From: Biscogniauxia marginata
Lineage: Eukaryota; Ascomycota; Sordariomycetes; Xylariales; Xylariaceae
DNA length: 64,000 nt
Assembly (NCBI GenBank): GCA_022695795.1
Contig: MU404068.1
Coordinates: 62,001-126,000, forward strand
Reading direction: 5' to 3'
Numbering within the stretch: position 1 is the stretch's first letter; every line of letters starts with the position of its first letter. Below, in pieces: positions 44,059 to 55,628 of this stretch. The notes below the pieces were generated by a model. That model was not told the DNA's origin. It worked only from the letters and a program-made list of their open reading frames with translations, and made no database searches. Made by a program: the position numbers and the translations under genes.

Positions 44059-46398
44059 CTAGGATCCCCATTCGGATTGCTTTTTCTGAGGCCCCAATCG
44101 CACCCGAGTGATCTGTTGGAACTTCGGGGGGCCGTCGAACAACGGTTCCTCATGGCCTTCCTCTCTCCATTCCCCCGGAACTTCGTGTCGAGGATCATCT
44201 TCTACCTCCTCGCCAAGAACTTTCCTCTGCTCGCGTTTTCTAGCCTTAGCCGACTTCCGAATAGCTTCTAGTCTCGCTCTGCGTTTCTCTCCCGCCACGC
44301 CGACCTCGGCAAGGCTAGCATCTATTTTAGCTTCGACAATACTCTTGACGTGGAAAGCAAGGTTTTGACTGCCGAAGACTCCCGAGTATCGGTAAGATAG
44401 CCAGAGATAGAGGGTGATGGCCTTGTGAAGAGATTCTAGTTGTGGTAAATAGGTGGCCGGGTCGGCAAAGTCCTCTTTCTTGACATCAAGCAGCTCCAGA
44501 TTAAGCTCAGGAATATCCAAAAGATGACCCCCGTCCATGTTAGAGACACATCTCGCGAACGCTTGCAAGACCTTCTCTCCAGCCCTTTCCCTGATGTTAA
44601 CCGGGGCGTTTAAAAAGACACAGCGATCATACACAGACATAGGAAATGGCTGTATCGTGTCTGCAATCTCCAACATCTCTTTTAGGTCGCACAAGTGGTA
44701 CATTGGCGATAGCCCACAAATGCTCCGCAGACGTACCAGGATGTAGCTAAAAGGGGTATTTGGTGGGAAATATGAGGAGAACCTCTCTATCACAGCAGGA
44801 GGGGGTTGTATGCCAGCCGTTTCTAGAGGTTCCGGGTTGCGATTAAAAGCATCTATTATGACCGCCAGATCTTCATCCTCCCAGGCTGTTACCAAGCCTA
44901 CCTGCTTTGGTGGTGAGACGGCCTCTGCGTTCGAGTTCTCCTGGGCACCAGACTGAATCGCGTGACTAGCCGTTCTGTAGCGGCCGGCTCGACCACCTAT
45001 TTGTTTGATTTCGGACACGGTTAATTGTCGGAAACCAAATTTGGATCGTTTGTGTGTCTGTTCAAAGATTACCCGTCTGATTTCCAAGTTCAGGCCCATA
45101 CCAATAGCGTCACTAGCAGCAAGGTAATCATATTCGTTATCGGGATTATTGAATAATGCGGCTTGCTGGGCGCGAGTCTCGGGTGGTAAAGACCCATAGA
45201 CTACAGCGCATCGTTTCCCCGTCTGTATCTCTATCTCCTTCTTGAGTCCGTGTATGGCAACTCGTGAGAACGTAATGACGGCATCGCCCTTTTGGAGGTC
45301 GGTCCATTTGCCACGCAAGCTCTCGTTCATGGTCTTTAGGCCGCTTAAACGTTCATACCTGTGAACAACAACCTTATCACCAATGGTGGCACACAAGGAT
45401 TGTATCAGATCAACGGCGCGTTCCTCTCCGCAAAGATGGACTTCTCTGGCTTGGACACCAAGCAATGCCTGGGTCCATGCCCATCCCCTCTCAACGTCTC
45501 CGATCATCTGGATCTCATCAATGACCGCGACATCGACGAGCAGGTTCAAAGGCGTCATCTCCACGGTGCAGCTCCGGAAGTAATTATCTTCGTCAGGAAT
45601 GCGCTGCTCCTCTCCAGTGATCAGCGCGCATTGTTTGCCTTTGGCTGTGAATCGGCTGTAGACTTCATGTGCAAGTAATCGGAGGGGACCCGCATAGATG
45701 CCGGACCGAGCATTCTCGAGAGCCTTGAGAGCATTGTAGGTCTTGCCCGAGTTGGTGGGACCGACATGCAAATGTACTGTACGCTGCAGAGCCCTCGTGG
45801 CAGGGAACCATTCATAGGGAAACCGGAAGTCGGCAATCATTTTATGTGTAGCGGTGATGTTCTTTGGGAACCTCGAGCGCATAAGGAAGTTGTAAAAGGA
45901 AAATTTGATTTCCTTAGTCAGACCAAAGCGATCGCCTTCGATGAAGGCTTTACGCAGGGTCCAGAAGAGGGGATTTTCGGCTTTCGAGATGGCATTTTTG
46001 TCGCTGGCAAGGTCACAAGCATGTTCTATCGATTTCTTGAATAGCTTGGATTCACGATCCAAATCCCCTTGGGACTGGACACCAAAGGCTTCGTAATCGT
46101 CTTTCTTCTGGGCCCAGGCCCAAGAGCCTGTGATGTATTTGTCGAATTCACCCATGACCAGTCTTCGAAAAATATTATATGCCCTGCGGAATTCTCGCTG
46201 ATGGCTCGTTTCCATATCGCCCTTGAACTTGTCTAGGTGCGAATCGCGATAATCGTAATGGCCCGACCTACTCTTGGGTTTGCCATTGTGAGAAGGGGCA
46301 CGCCGCGCTGCGCGGCAGGATGTTGTGAAGGCATGTTTGCGGGCTGCAAGAATTGCGCAGCTTGAGCTAGCGGGAGCAATCCTTATAAACGAGCGCAT
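44059..46398 (-). CDS. SUV3: Mitochondrial ATP-dependent RNA helicase Suv3
   Basis: Helicase subunit of the mitochondrial degradosome, working with the exoribonuclease Dss1 in mtRNA turnover. One exon of 779 residues from ATG 46398; this start gives an Arg/Ser/Ala-rich mitochondrial presequence (MRSFIRIAPASSSC). The frame also has an ATG at 46509, but the extra 37 residues do not look like a presequence and are probably leader. The Ski2-like core is visible: Walker A HVGPTNSGKT, DEIQ in VIDEIQMIGD, and IGGRAGRYR. A C-terminal SUV3 domain follows (DRCVFLNAPVN). The tail is Lys/Arg/Glu-rich. It is divergent from the R-SNARE gene across a 520-bp gap. Confidence 0.95.
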   Translation of the reverse strand: MRSFIRIAPASSSCAILAARKHAFTTSCRAARRAPSHNGKPKSRSGHYDYRDSHLDKFKGDMETSHQREFRRAYNIFRRLVMGEFDKYITGSWAWAQKKDDYEAFGVQSQGDLDRESKLFKKSIEHACDLASDKNAISKAENPLFWTLRKAFIEGDRFGLTKEIKFSFYNFLMRSRFPKNITATHKMIADFRFPYEWFPATRALQRTVHLHVGPTNSGKTYNALKALENARSGIYAGPLRLLAHEVYSRFTAKGKQCALITGEEQRIPDEDNYFRSCTVEMTPLNLLVDVAVIDEIQMIGDVERGWAWTQALLGVQAREVHLCGEERAVDLIQSLCATIGDKVVVHRYERLSGLKTMNESLRGKWTDLQKGDAVITFSRVAIHGLKKEIEIQTGKRCAVVYGSLPPETRAQQAALFNNPDNEYDYLAASDAIGMGLNLEIRRVIFEQTHKRSKFGFRQLTVSEIKQIGGRAGRYRTASHAIQSGAQENSNAEAVSPPKQVGLVTAWEDEDLAVIIDAFNRNPEPLETAGIQPPPAVIERFSSYFPPNTPFSYILVRLRSICGLSPMYHLCDLKEMLEIADTIQPFPMSVYDRCVFLNAPVNIRERAGEKVLQAFARCVSNMDGGHLLDIPELNLELLDVKKEDFADPATYLPQLESLHKAITLYLWLSYRYSGVFGSQNLAFHVKSIVEAKIDASLAEVGVAGEKRRARLEAIRKSAKARKREQRKVLGEEVEDDPRHEVPGEWREEGHEEPLFDGPPKFQQITRVRLGPQKKQSEWGS

Positions 46399-46917
46399 GG
46401 CCGAACACGAAGGGATCGGGGACCATGTTACCACGAAAGTTGATGTTGGGACTGCGAACCTAATTTTTTTATTGTAACAGTTGGTGATGCTCTCTTTACA
46501 AGAGAGCATTGGAAGTGGGATTTTTTCTTTATCAGTACTACTTATCCACTATCTTATCGCGATACCACTAGCTTGGGTCCACCACCACCTGTATGGACCT
46601 GTGGAGGCTCCATTCCGTACCTACCAGCTTAGGTTAGGTACCTTAGTAAGAGGTGGTTCCATCGGATTTGGCAACTGGCGTTGGCCAGTGCAATTTAATG
46701 ATAAGTGCCTTATGCATCACGTCGTCATCCACCTCAACAGCCCATTGCACCAGGCAGCTTGCTTCACTTGTCAATCCCACTCGTCAACCCTATCAAGTAC
46801 CACCTCCACCTCCACTCCTGGGATTCCCGCTGTCCTCTAACCACCTATCACTAGTATCTGGCCATTCGAGATCCCCGAATAGCATCAAGATTGTAGAACA
46901 AGGGGGGAAAATACACG
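46399..46917. other. Divergent promoter region SUV3/R-SNARE
   Basis: 520 bp between two divergent start codons, expected to hold both promoters. An in-frame ATG for SUV3 at 46509 lies inside it. Confidence 0.5.
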
Positions 46918-47769
46918 ATGGCGTCCTCTTCGACACCCCAGACTCCGCTCCTCTAGTACGTCCTCATCATCGCCGCCCTCACCGTTTTCATCACCTAGAT
47001 CACGATCGATGTTTTCCCTCTGTTTACCTGCGTTGTATACATTATTTAGGAGAGAGAATAGGCTTGATGCTGACAGTAGCGTCCGCATAGCTCGTGCATA
47101 GCACACAACACGACGATCCTGTCCGAATGCACGACGTCGGCGTCCTCGCAGACCTCCTCGCTCGCCTCCCTGATCCTGCCCAAGATCAGCCATGACTCGC
47201 CGCAGAAGCTGACCTACACCCACGGCTCGCACCACATCCACTACATGTCGGAGGCGCCGTCGGCGCACGCGGGCAACGCGTCGGCCGGCGGGCTGACCTT
47301 CTTGGTGGTCGCCGAGTCGTCGCTGGGGCGGCGCGTGCCGTTCGGGTTCCTGTTCGAGATCCGCAAGCGCTTCTTCGACGAGTTCCCCGCCGCGACGACC
47401 GACTTCGCCGACCTGCCCAACTATGGCGCCGGCAGCTTCAACGCCGAGCTCCGCCGCCTCATGGTCGACTTCGGCACCACCACCGGCGGCCGCGACGACG
47501 CCATCTCCAACGTCCAGCGCGAGATGGACGACGTCCGCGGCATCATGACCCGCAACATCGAGGGCCTGCTCGAGCGCGGCGAGCGCATCGACCTCCTCGT
47601 CGACAAGACTGACCGCCTCGGCGGCAGCGCCCGCGAGTTCCGCGTCCGGAGCCGCGGCCTCAAGAGGCAGATGTGGTGGAAGAACGTCAAGCTGATGGCC
47701 CTGCTCGTGCTGGTACTGGCACTTATCGTCGTCGCCATCGTGATTGCCATTAAGAACGCCACCGGCTAG
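46918..47769 (+). CDS. Longin-type R-SNARE (VAMP7/Nyv1-like)
   Basis: Membrane-fusion v-SNARE. Two exons, 46918-46955 and 47091-47769, encode 238 residues. The short first exon gives MASSSTPQTPLLY; the second begins with SCIAHNTTILSE, the start of a longin domain. The SNARE helix (about residues 145-205) has the zero-layer Arg in LLERGERIDLLVDKT. It ends with a hydrophobic tail anchor (LMALLVLVLALIVVAIVIAI) and a short lumenal stub. The length and longin domain fit VAMP7 or the vacuolar Nyv1 rather than synaptobrevin Snc1. Ykt6 is excluded because there is a true transmembrane anchor and no C-terminal CCxxM box. Which compartment it serves is inferred. Confidence 0.9.
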
Positions 47770-48503
47770 ATGTCAAGAGCCAGGGCGACAAAAAAACACT
47801 TTGCTACAAGTATACCCAAAGGAAGGGTCCGAGATTCAATTCTGGCAAATGATATTGTAACGGGTCTAGCCAACTTATCGCGAGGATTCAAGAAATGAGC
47901 GATTCGTTTTGAAGCCTCCACGGCGAGAAAGTGTAGGATTGGTCTCTAGGTTTATTCATTATGTTCCCTATGGAAAGGGGCACTGGATTTTTTTTCAGCA
48001 GTATCGACGAAACGGGCTTAACAGGACACAAGGAGTTAAAAAACAGTAGCGAGATGTCATCTTTTCATTCCCCTTTGTCAACGCCTCGATATATAGAGGA
48101 GGTGGGATCGATACCTGGGGTGCTTTTTTCTTTCCTAACGTGTATTACAATTTGTACATACAGGATTCCATCCATCTCTTTATTTTGGGCTACGTAATTT
48201 CATAAAATGTCTTCAAATTTTACACACGTGTGTATGCGCAAGTGTGTGTGCTCTTCGTGGATTTTGATGTCTCGATATATATATGAATACCTCACGTTTC
48301 TCGTACAAAGTGCCCGCCGCAGCCGCAGCCGGGGACGTTGGAATTCCAATTTCAGACTGTGCCCGTTCATCTCGCTAGCTCCCTGATACCTGCTTATATA
48401 CAAAGCCGTCATGCCTTTCCCGTCTCCTTTCCCGCTTCTCCTTCCCCGTCTTCCTCTTCTCCTCCTCCCACCCTTACTCGACGAGCCTACGAACAGAGAG
48501 CCC
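47770..48503. other. Convergent 3' intergenic region
   Basis: 730 bp between the 3' ends of the R-SNARE gene and the small Gln-rich gene. No gene is supported. Confidence 0.5.
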
Positions 48504-49267
48504 TCATAACATGGCCGGGATCGCCCCGTCAGCCCTCCGCTGGTTCTCGTGGTAGACGTAGCCGTGCGCGACGGGGCTCGTCACGGCCGCGGCGTCGAGC
48601 ACGTAGAACGGCGCCGGGTGCAGGCGCTCGGTGAAGAAGACGGGGTGCCGGCTCGACGTGTCGCGGCCGTTGCGCGCTGCTGCTGCTGCTACTAGCGCCA
48701 TCGTCGTCAGCATCGCGTTCTCGTCCTGCGAGTGATGGTGTTTCTGCTGCTGTTGTTGTTTCGCGCCCCCTTCCCACGCGGATTCGAAGCCTGCGGGGAT
48801 TTGGGTGGACGGGTTCCCGGGTGGTATCGTTGTCGTCGTCGTAATCGGCATTGCCGGGCCTGCTGGTGCGAATACTAGAGACGGGTCCGCGAAGATCGGG
48901 AGAGCTGCTGCTTCGTTTTGTAGCTGTTGCGTCTGAACCTAGATATGGAGATTGAATTTTCGGGTTAGATGAAATGTATGTTATTGTACCTAAGTTGAAG
49001 GTTCCGATGGAAGAATAAAGAAAAAGGAAAGGTGCCGGGGGTATTAGTAAGGGACTTCTGGGTTGAAGCTTTAACAAGTGAGGCAACGGGAAGGTGTGAA
49101 GGGTCACGAACCGGAGGTAGCTCTTGCTGTTGTTGAGCTACCACTCTGCTGTTTCTGCTGCCAATACCCCACATCCACATCGGCGTTGTCCTGTCGTCAT
49201 TTGTGTTCGCACGTGTCAGAGCCGGGTGCTTGGAGCCGAAGATCTGGGAAGCCGAGTGCCGAAGCAT
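48504..49267 (-). CDS. Small hypothetical Gln/Ala-rich protein
   Basis: Not recognised. Exons 49267-49112 and 48932-48504 join in phase into 194 residues. The donor GTTCGT is weak; the acceptor TTCAG is good. The N-terminus (MLRHSASQIFGSKHP) could be a mitochondrial or basic leader, followed by an MWMWGIGSRN segment. Short CAG-like repeats encode Gln runs at two places. The C-terminus (HPAPFYVLDAAAVTSPVAHGYVYHENQRR) looks more ordered and may be the conserved part. The first exon has a good ATG, and the in-phase join supports a real gene. Confidence 0.55.
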
Positions 49268-49903
49268 TGTTGCTGTTTCAAGAGTAAGAGAAAATCAATT
49301 GGACCCGATTGGCAAGGTGTGTGTGTGTGTGTGTCAAAGATGCGGATATGTCTGGTACTGAGAACCCCAGATTAATTGTGTAAAACCTCCGGGCAAAGCT
49401 GCATGTATACCGCAGGTCGGTACTAGCAGAATTTTATAGTCTACAGGTTCATACTTACGTATCTATTGATCTACCAACATATGCCGAACAATGCCCGCTC
49501 GGGGATCCTTGCCCCAAATAACAAATAGCATCATCCTGGTGGTAATGGCAGTCCTGTCTACGGTTCGGCAGAGTCGTTCCTCGATCCTCTTCTCCAAAAT
49601 GCGGAGAAAGTGCCTACCTAACTGCTTTTATCCAACGGGCTTACGTGAATGGCGAACTACCATACCAGACTCAGTTGTGCTACAGAGCTAGTTGCATATG
49701 TAGCTTGGAATACTAAACCGAAGCCATGTGGCCTTGCGAATACCGAGGTAGTCCCCGTCTCCACGTTTGAAATATTGACGTAGGATGAACCAAGGCGAAG
49801 GAGCCCCTTGCCAGGCAGCCAGCATCGATGTATACAAAAATATTACTGAATATATATATATATAGGTAGATATTAGCTCATGCTAGCCTCTAATGCGAGC
49901 CTC
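49268..49903. other. Intergenic region with dinucleotide repeats
   Basis: Contains (GT)9 at 49317-49334 and an (AT)n run at about 49850-49864. No gene is supported. Confidence 0.6.
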
Positions 49904-51172
49904 TCATGAATTATTTGCCTTCTTTCGCTGCTTTCTCGAGGGCTTCTTTTCAGCCTCTTGCTTCCCCTTCTTGATGGCATCCGCCAAGGCCTTGATCTCC
50001 TCCGCCTTCTCCGCCTCCTTCTTCTGCTGCTCGTTCTCCTCTCGGGCCTTTTTCTCGAGGGCCCGCAGAGCTGCTTGCTCCTTTTCCGTCTTTTCAATCA
50101 GTTTGTCGCTAGCTTCCCAGAGCTGCTTGGAGAGCTCTTCATTCTGAATGTCAATCCTCGCGAAGTCTACTACCATGCATTCCTTGATGAGCTTCCCACC
50201 TGGTCCCCTGACCAGACTAGCCTCCATCGCGGCATATAGAATGGACTGTGCGCCCATCTCTGGGCTTTTCAACAAAAGCCAGGGTAGGAAATAAGAGAAC
50301 AGATAGACGGAAAGGCCCCAAACTGACCCTCTCGTAAGCCATCGCCGCATTCCGGGCGTGCGCGAAAACCCGGGGTCGACAAAGAAGACGCGGGTATTCA
50401 TTGGGAGCTCGTCCGGTCTCTTGTAGGCATCTAGATGCTTTTGAAACGCTTGGCCGAAAACCATCATCGCAAGCTTGCTCCTGGCATAAGCCTTTTTAGG
50501 CGACCACTGTTTCTTGACCAAAGCATCGCTAAGCGGCGGAGAGGCAATATACGAGGAACACGTAGGAATAATAACTCGGACATCGCGGTCGAAAGGTTGT
50601 GCTCGGAGGGCGGGGCTAAGGAGGCCGAGAAGGTGGAAGTTGGCAAGATAATTGACCATCCACATCTCTTCAATACCCTCACCCGTCTCTGTTCGTGCTT
50701 TTCCGGGGGGCGTGAGCGTCGCGGCGCACAGTATGATCATATCCAATCGTCGGGGCGGCGAGTTGTCGATCCACTTGGTAGCGAATTGACGGATACTGTG
50801 TAAGGAACCGAGGTCGACCTGTTCGGCATAAATCATCTTGTTCTTGGTCGACTCGCGCAGTTCTCCGATGTAATCGGCTAGGAAGGGGTTCGAGGGCGGC
50901 AAGCGGGTGAGAAGGACGATTTGGGCGCCTCGTAAAGCCAGTTCTCTCGCCGTAGCAGCTCCTATGCCTGATGTTCCACCGGTAATCATAACCACCCTGC
51001 CGTGCATGTTCCTCTCGGCTGGATTTGTCCTGCCACTGCTGTACGTTTTGATTAGGAACAAAGTACCGATGACGGCGACGACCTGGAACAGCGTCCACGG
51101 GTCTCTGGCCCAGCCAGGTACCCATCCTGGAACACCGCTGACGATGGTCTCGTATAGGAAAGGAATAGGCAT
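49904..51172 (-). CDS. Membrane-anchored short-chain dehydrogenase/reductase
   Basis: NAD(P)-dependent oxidoreductase of the SDR family. One exon of 422 residues from ATG 51172. A single hydrophobic helix (about residues 27-42) is followed by the Rossmann motif TGGTSGIG (about 64-71). Then come CAATLTPPG in place of the usual NAG, a catalytic serine in PTCSSYIASPP, and YARSK as the YxxxK motif. The last 75 residues form a Lys/Glu-rich coiled coil. The topology resembles the essential yeast oxidoreductase Ynl181w (Pbr1) and retinol-dehydrogenase-like enzymes of the ER or lipid droplet; this match is from memory of family features. The substrate is unknown. Confidence 0.85.
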   Translation of the reverse strand: MPIPFLYETIVSGVPGWVPGWARDPWTLFQVVAVIGTLFLIKTYSSGRTNPAERNMHGRVVMITGGTSGIGAATARELALRGAQIVLLTRLPPSNPFLADYIGELRESTKNKMIYAEQVDLGSLHSIRQFATKWIDNSPPRRLDMIILCAATLTPPGKARTETGEGIEEMWMVNYLANFHLLGLLSPALRAQPFDRDVRVIIPTCSSYIASPPLSDALVKKQWSPKKAYARSKLAMMVFGQAFQKHLDAYKRPDELPMNTRVFFVDPGFSRTPGMRRWLTRGSVWGLSVYLFSYFLPWLLLKSPEMGAQSILYAAMEASLVRGPGGKLIKECMVVDFARIDIQNEELSKQLWEASDKLIEKTEKEQAALRALEKKAREENEQQKKEAEKAEEIKALADAIKKGKQEAEKKPSRKQRKKANNS

Positions 51173-51535
51173 GGCGAAGTATGGTTTGGGGAGAAGGGAC
51201 GGGGTTTGCGAGAAAAAGTAAGGGGTTTCAAGGCATCGTGGCCTTTATTAATAGATGTTGAGTCGACCAGGATGTCGGTTAGGTGGTAGCTGTACTGTAC
51301 ACGTAGAATTTGTTAGGTTAGTCAATTGAAAGCTAATGGGAAAAAAGCAAGGCTGAAATATTTGCCGCGACAGGGGTCTATTTTAAGGTTTGAGTGCCTG
51401 CAGCATTCGCCTCATCTGCAACCTAAGGTGCCTACCTAATCTTTCATTCTCCACTGCTTGCACGTTTATTCATCTACCTTATGTAACCTTCCACCTACCT
51501 CCATCAGCTAACTACCTCCTTGCAACTTACTCGCT
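51173..51535. other. Divergent promoter region SDR/G-patch
   Basis: 363 bp between two divergent start codons; contains several CCTACC words and pyrimidine-rich leader sequence before 51536. No gene is supported. Confidence 0.5.
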
Positions 51536-52240
51536 ATGGCATCTGACGAATGGTCTGATGACGAAGAATATGATGACGTGCCACTTCAAGATAGACGACC
51601 GTTCGGATCAGGACTTCATCGCAAGCGAGTTGTCTTTGTCCCTGCCTCTTCGGGTTGTCTCAACTCCACGGAGGAGAGCACTACCACAAAAACTTCTAAA
51701 TCCGTGTCGGACTTGTACTTGAGCATAGTTCTTCCTAAGGAAACCGGCGAGCCTACCGGTACGTCAAAAGGCGAGGCTGACAAAGATACCCCCAAGATGT
51801 GCGAGGTCTGTAGCTTGCCGATGAACGAAAACCCAAATCCAGAGACTATAGACATGGGAAAATCGACAAGCAGACCGCACGAAGCCTCAATAGCACATCA
51901 AGTATGCTTGACCCACTCGCACCCACCTTCAGCCGTAGACCGTTCTCGCATGGGTTTAGGCGTGCTGCAGTCTCAGGGTTGGGACCCGGATGCTCGACGG
52001 GGACTCGGCAGTTCGCAGCAAGGAATACAATACCCGATCAAGGCAAAAGCCAAGAACAATACCCTAGGTATAGGGGTCGAGGTGCCAAAGAATCTACCCG
52101 TCAAGAAGAAGGAGAAGGTGCAGACACTCGATGCGAAAAAGGTGCGCAAGATGGCGGCGGAGGACAAGCGGCGGCATGAGAAACTGAGGCAGCAGTTCTA
52201 CGGTAATCCGGATGTAGAGAAGTACTTGGGACACGGATAG
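51536..52240 (+). CDS. G-patch domain protein with CxxC segment
   Basis: Putative RNA-processing factor. One exon of 234 residues from ATG 51536 (MASDEWSDDEEYDDVPL). The region CEVC ... HQVCLTH forms a possible zinc-binding pattern in the middle. It is followed by the G-patch signature: GLGVLQSQGWDPDARRGLG, then NNTLGIGVEVP. The C-terminal helix is basic and ends in RQQFYGNPDVEKYLG. G-patch proteins commonly bind and stimulate DEAH helicases such as Prp43 or Prp2. A PRP22 gene lies 13 kb away, but a functional link is not implied. The partner and role are unknown. Confidence 0.8.
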   Translation: MASDEWSDDEEYDDVPLQDRRPFGSGLHRKRVVFVPASSGCLNSTEESTTTKTSKSVSDLYLSIVLPKETGEPTGTSKGEADKDTPKMCEVCSLPMNENPNPETIDMGKSTSRPHEASIAHQVCLTHSHPPSAVDRSRMGLGVLQSQGWDPDARRGLGSSQQGIQYPIKAKAKNNTLGIGVEVPKNLPVKKKEKVQTLDAKKVRKMAAEDKRRHEKLRQQFYGNPDVEKYLGHG

Positions 52241-53172
52241 AAAGAAAATGCCTCTCTCTTTTTTATTTATACAACTACGAGATGACGAGTTGCACTAGAG
52301 ACATGGCACGAGGTTATACGTATGTGTTATTGATAGAAGACACAGGGCTCCGTGCTCCTCTCATACCCCCTTTTTGTGTACCTAGGTACTTAAGTAATAT
52401 TTAACGATAATTCCACAGATGAGCCTCTTGTACACTCGTTTGGAATGCTGCGCTGGGGTCTATATTTAATTATTAAGAGTGTGATATAATACATACCTAC
52501 AGTTGTACACTACCTCCTACCACCTCATACCTGCGTATATCTAGTGTAACAGCCTTTTAAACGTACTAGGTTTAGCTTGTTCTGCGGCCAAACTAACCTA
52601 ACCTCGTTCAACATCTATTAAAGGGCGCTAAGCCGAATAGGTATCTAGATCTCGAGGTCCCCCCCCCACCCATTGCCCCTTGCCCCTTGTGCAGCAACCT
52701 TGTCCAGCCGTAGTGGCGGCCGGTGGGGAAGTTTTGGGGCTCAAATGGCAGAAATGCCAAAAGTTGTCGGTGTCGTCGCATTGTGAGGTTCTGAAACCCC
52801 GCTAAGGCCAAGGACGAGAACCTGATTCTGTCCTCTGCTCAGAATCCACCTCCTAACGAAATATCAAACACCGACCATTCCCCTTATCTGCTTACCGGAG
52901 ACAGCCTCGCTGACTTACCACCTGCTCGAGCGATATCCCAAACCTCAAATCGAGCCCCCGAGCCGCTCAGGTCAATCACTCGACTCGACAATCGATTGTC
53001 AATAGAGACACAGAGACACAGACTGCTGGACTAGCAAATCCACCTTCACCTTCACCTCACCTCGACCAACCTTTAACTACCTAGCTTTCCGTCATATGAA
53101 CCGCGCCGAGGCTACTGTGACGCGTCGTGCTTATTCGTAAGCTGGCTCGCGGCCAGGAGACCAGAGTCCAAG
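52241..53172. other. Intergenic region upstream of SEC1
   Basis: 930 bp without a supportable gene. Pyrimidine-rich leader with repeated CCTTCACCT words near 53040-53070. Confidence 0.5.
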
Positions 53173-55628
53173 ATGGGGGTATCAGTCATCCAAGAGCAAC
53201 GCGACAGTGAGGCACCCTATCCCTTTCTGCCAGTAGCCGTCTATCTCTGGCATCGTGGACAAGGACAAGCACTTCGTAGCTAACACAGGGAAACCTTGCC
53301 CCTCCGCAGTTATCATAGAAACTGTCAAACATATCACTGCCGGAGACGTGAGTTCCTGTTTGCCTATAGCTGTCTTGTCATCGCTGGCTGTCTATGCTAA
53401 CAGTTCGAGCCTCCAGTGGAAAGTATTGGTCATTGATGAGAACTCCAAGAAACTCATCGACAACGTCGCCAAGGAAGATGACATTCTTAATTACAATATT
53501 GCCAGTACGTTTCAGCCTTATGCGCTGCTGCGAGCGCATCCGCTGAGCGAAGTCCTACAGATATCGAGCGGATTGAGGAGCGGAGAGAGCCAAACCCGAC
53601 CATGGACGCCATATACATCCTGTCGCCCATGCCGCACATTGTAGACTGTCTCATGGCCGACATCGAGCGGCGCAGATACAAAAAGTGTTTCTTGGTATGG
53701 ACCACGGTTCTCGATCCCCAGTTAAGGAGGCGCATAGATGGATCCGCTCTGGCCAAACAGCAGATAGCCGGTTTCGAAACCCTATCCGTCGACTATTTCC
53801 CCCGAGAGTCACATCTTGTAACCTTCAGGGATCCCTGGAGTTTCCCCATCTTATATCACCCAGCTTGCAATGGGCTCGTAAGGAAGCACATGCAAGACCT
53901 TGCTCAAAAGGTTTGGTACGCCCCTAGACTAGCTCCCCTGAGTCGGCCAGCTGACGCTGTGACGTATAGGTTACCGGTTTATGCGTATCTTTGGGAGAGT
54001 ATCCCAAGGTTCGATACTACCGTTCAAAGCATCCTACACATGAAGCTAGTGTGTTGGCTGGGCACCTCGCCCGTTTTATCTCCGAAGAGCTGGATGAGTA
54101 TGCACAATGGAACCCAAATTTCCCGCCGCCAACCTCGAGACCGCAAGGCGTTCTCATCGTAACAGACCGGTCCATGGATCTCATGGCGCCTCTGCTACAT
54201 GAGTTCACCTACCAGGCCATGGCTCACGATCTTCTGCCCATCAAAGATGGGGACAAGACAACATTTCACATGACCGTCAACGAAGGATCGCCTGACGCCG
54301 AAGAGAAGGATATGGAACTAACTGACAAGGACAAGGTATGGGTTGAAAATCGGCACAGGCACATGAAAGATACTATCGACAAGTTGATGAGCGACTTTCA
54401 AAAGTTCCTTGACCAAAACCCCCATTTCACCAATGCGAGCAATGATACCACAAGCATAAATGCAATTAAAGATATGATGGCTGGGCTGCCACAGTTTCAG
54501 GAAATGAAGGAAACCTATTCTCTTCACCTGACTATGGCGCAAGAATGCATGAATATCTTTCAGCATCACAAGCTTGCCGAAATGTCCCCCATAGAACAAA
54601 ATATGGCAACCGGCTTAGATGAGGACAACCGGAAACCGAAGAATGTCCTAGAATCCGTGGTCCGTCTCCTTGACGACGATGCTGTCCCCCAGTCCGACCG
54701 TCTTCGTCTAATTATAATGTTTATCCTATATCGCGACGGCGTGATAATGGAGGATGTCAAGAGACTTCTGGCGCATGCGTCGCTACCACCTCAGAATGGT
54801 GAAATAATCTCGAATATGGAACTTCTTGGTGGTCGTACGGTTCACGGCCTCAAGGATGCTCGCAGGGACCATCCGCCTCTATTCCCAATTGATACCAAAG
54901 CCCCTGTAGAAGAGGACAATTTTATGTCGCGGTTCAACCCTGCTGTGAAATCCATGCTCGAGAATTTGTGCAGAGGAACGTTGGATCAGACGGCCTTCCC
55001 TTATGTGAAGCCGCCTCTAGACCCGAACGAAGATGCCCTCATCGGCCAGGGTTCACTACGGGCAGCAAAACCAAGCTGGGCAGGTGCTGGCCGTCGCGTT
55101 GCGGAGAACAGGCAACGAATTATCGTCTTCATGGCCGGCGGAGCGACGTACTCTGAGTCACGGTCGTGCTACGAGGTCGGCGCGGCCATGAACCGGGACA
55201 TCTTCCTAGCAACAAGCCACATGCTCACGCCTCAGCTGTTTGTGCGTCAGGTCGGTGATCTGAGCGTCGACAAGCGGAGGTTAGATATCCCTATGGACCG
55301 TCCGCCGCCACGAGCTCCCGCACACTTATTTGAACGGCCTCCTCCTCCGCCTACAAGTGCAGCGCCTCCGCCGCCAGGAGGCGCAGTACCACGACCACTT
55401 CCGGGGGCACAACGGCCACCACCTCCAGGAGGACTACCAAGCGGCCCAAGGGCAGGAGGTGGGACGTCCTCACCTGCCCCGCCAACGAAGCAGATGGCCA
55501 ACATGAACATAGGGGCTGCCAGACTATCGAATGGAGGGGATTCAAGACCCTCGTCCGTTAATGAGAAGCCTCACAAGTCAGAGAAGGAGAAGAAGAAGCG
55601 GAATCTGTTTGGGATGAAGAAATCTTAA
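53173..55628 (+). CDS. SEC1: Sec1/Munc18 protein of exocytosis
   Basis: Binds assembled exocytic SNAREs and promotes vesicle fusion at the plasma membrane. Five exons: 53173-53206, 53310-53347, 53417-53504, 53561-53910 and 53970-55628, giving 722 residues. The family signatures MGVSVIQEQRD, TAGDWKVLVIDENSKKL, NPTMDAIYILSP, DPWSFPILYHPAC, GEYPKVRYYR, LIVTDRSMDLMAPLLHEFTYQAM-like and LLGGRTVHGL run in order. Intron 4 has an unusual GTTTGG donor, but the join AQK-VTGLCVSLGEYP fits the family. After the Sec1 fold comes a tail of about 110 residues: polyproline clusters, then a basic end (KKKRNLFGMKK), seen in filamentous-fungal Sec1. Confidence 0.93.

Noticed and set aside
53255..53644. Open frame across the start of SEC1
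   Set aside because: It begins at GTG and covers parts that splice out; the Sec1 N-terminal sequence is recovered only by removing introns inside it.
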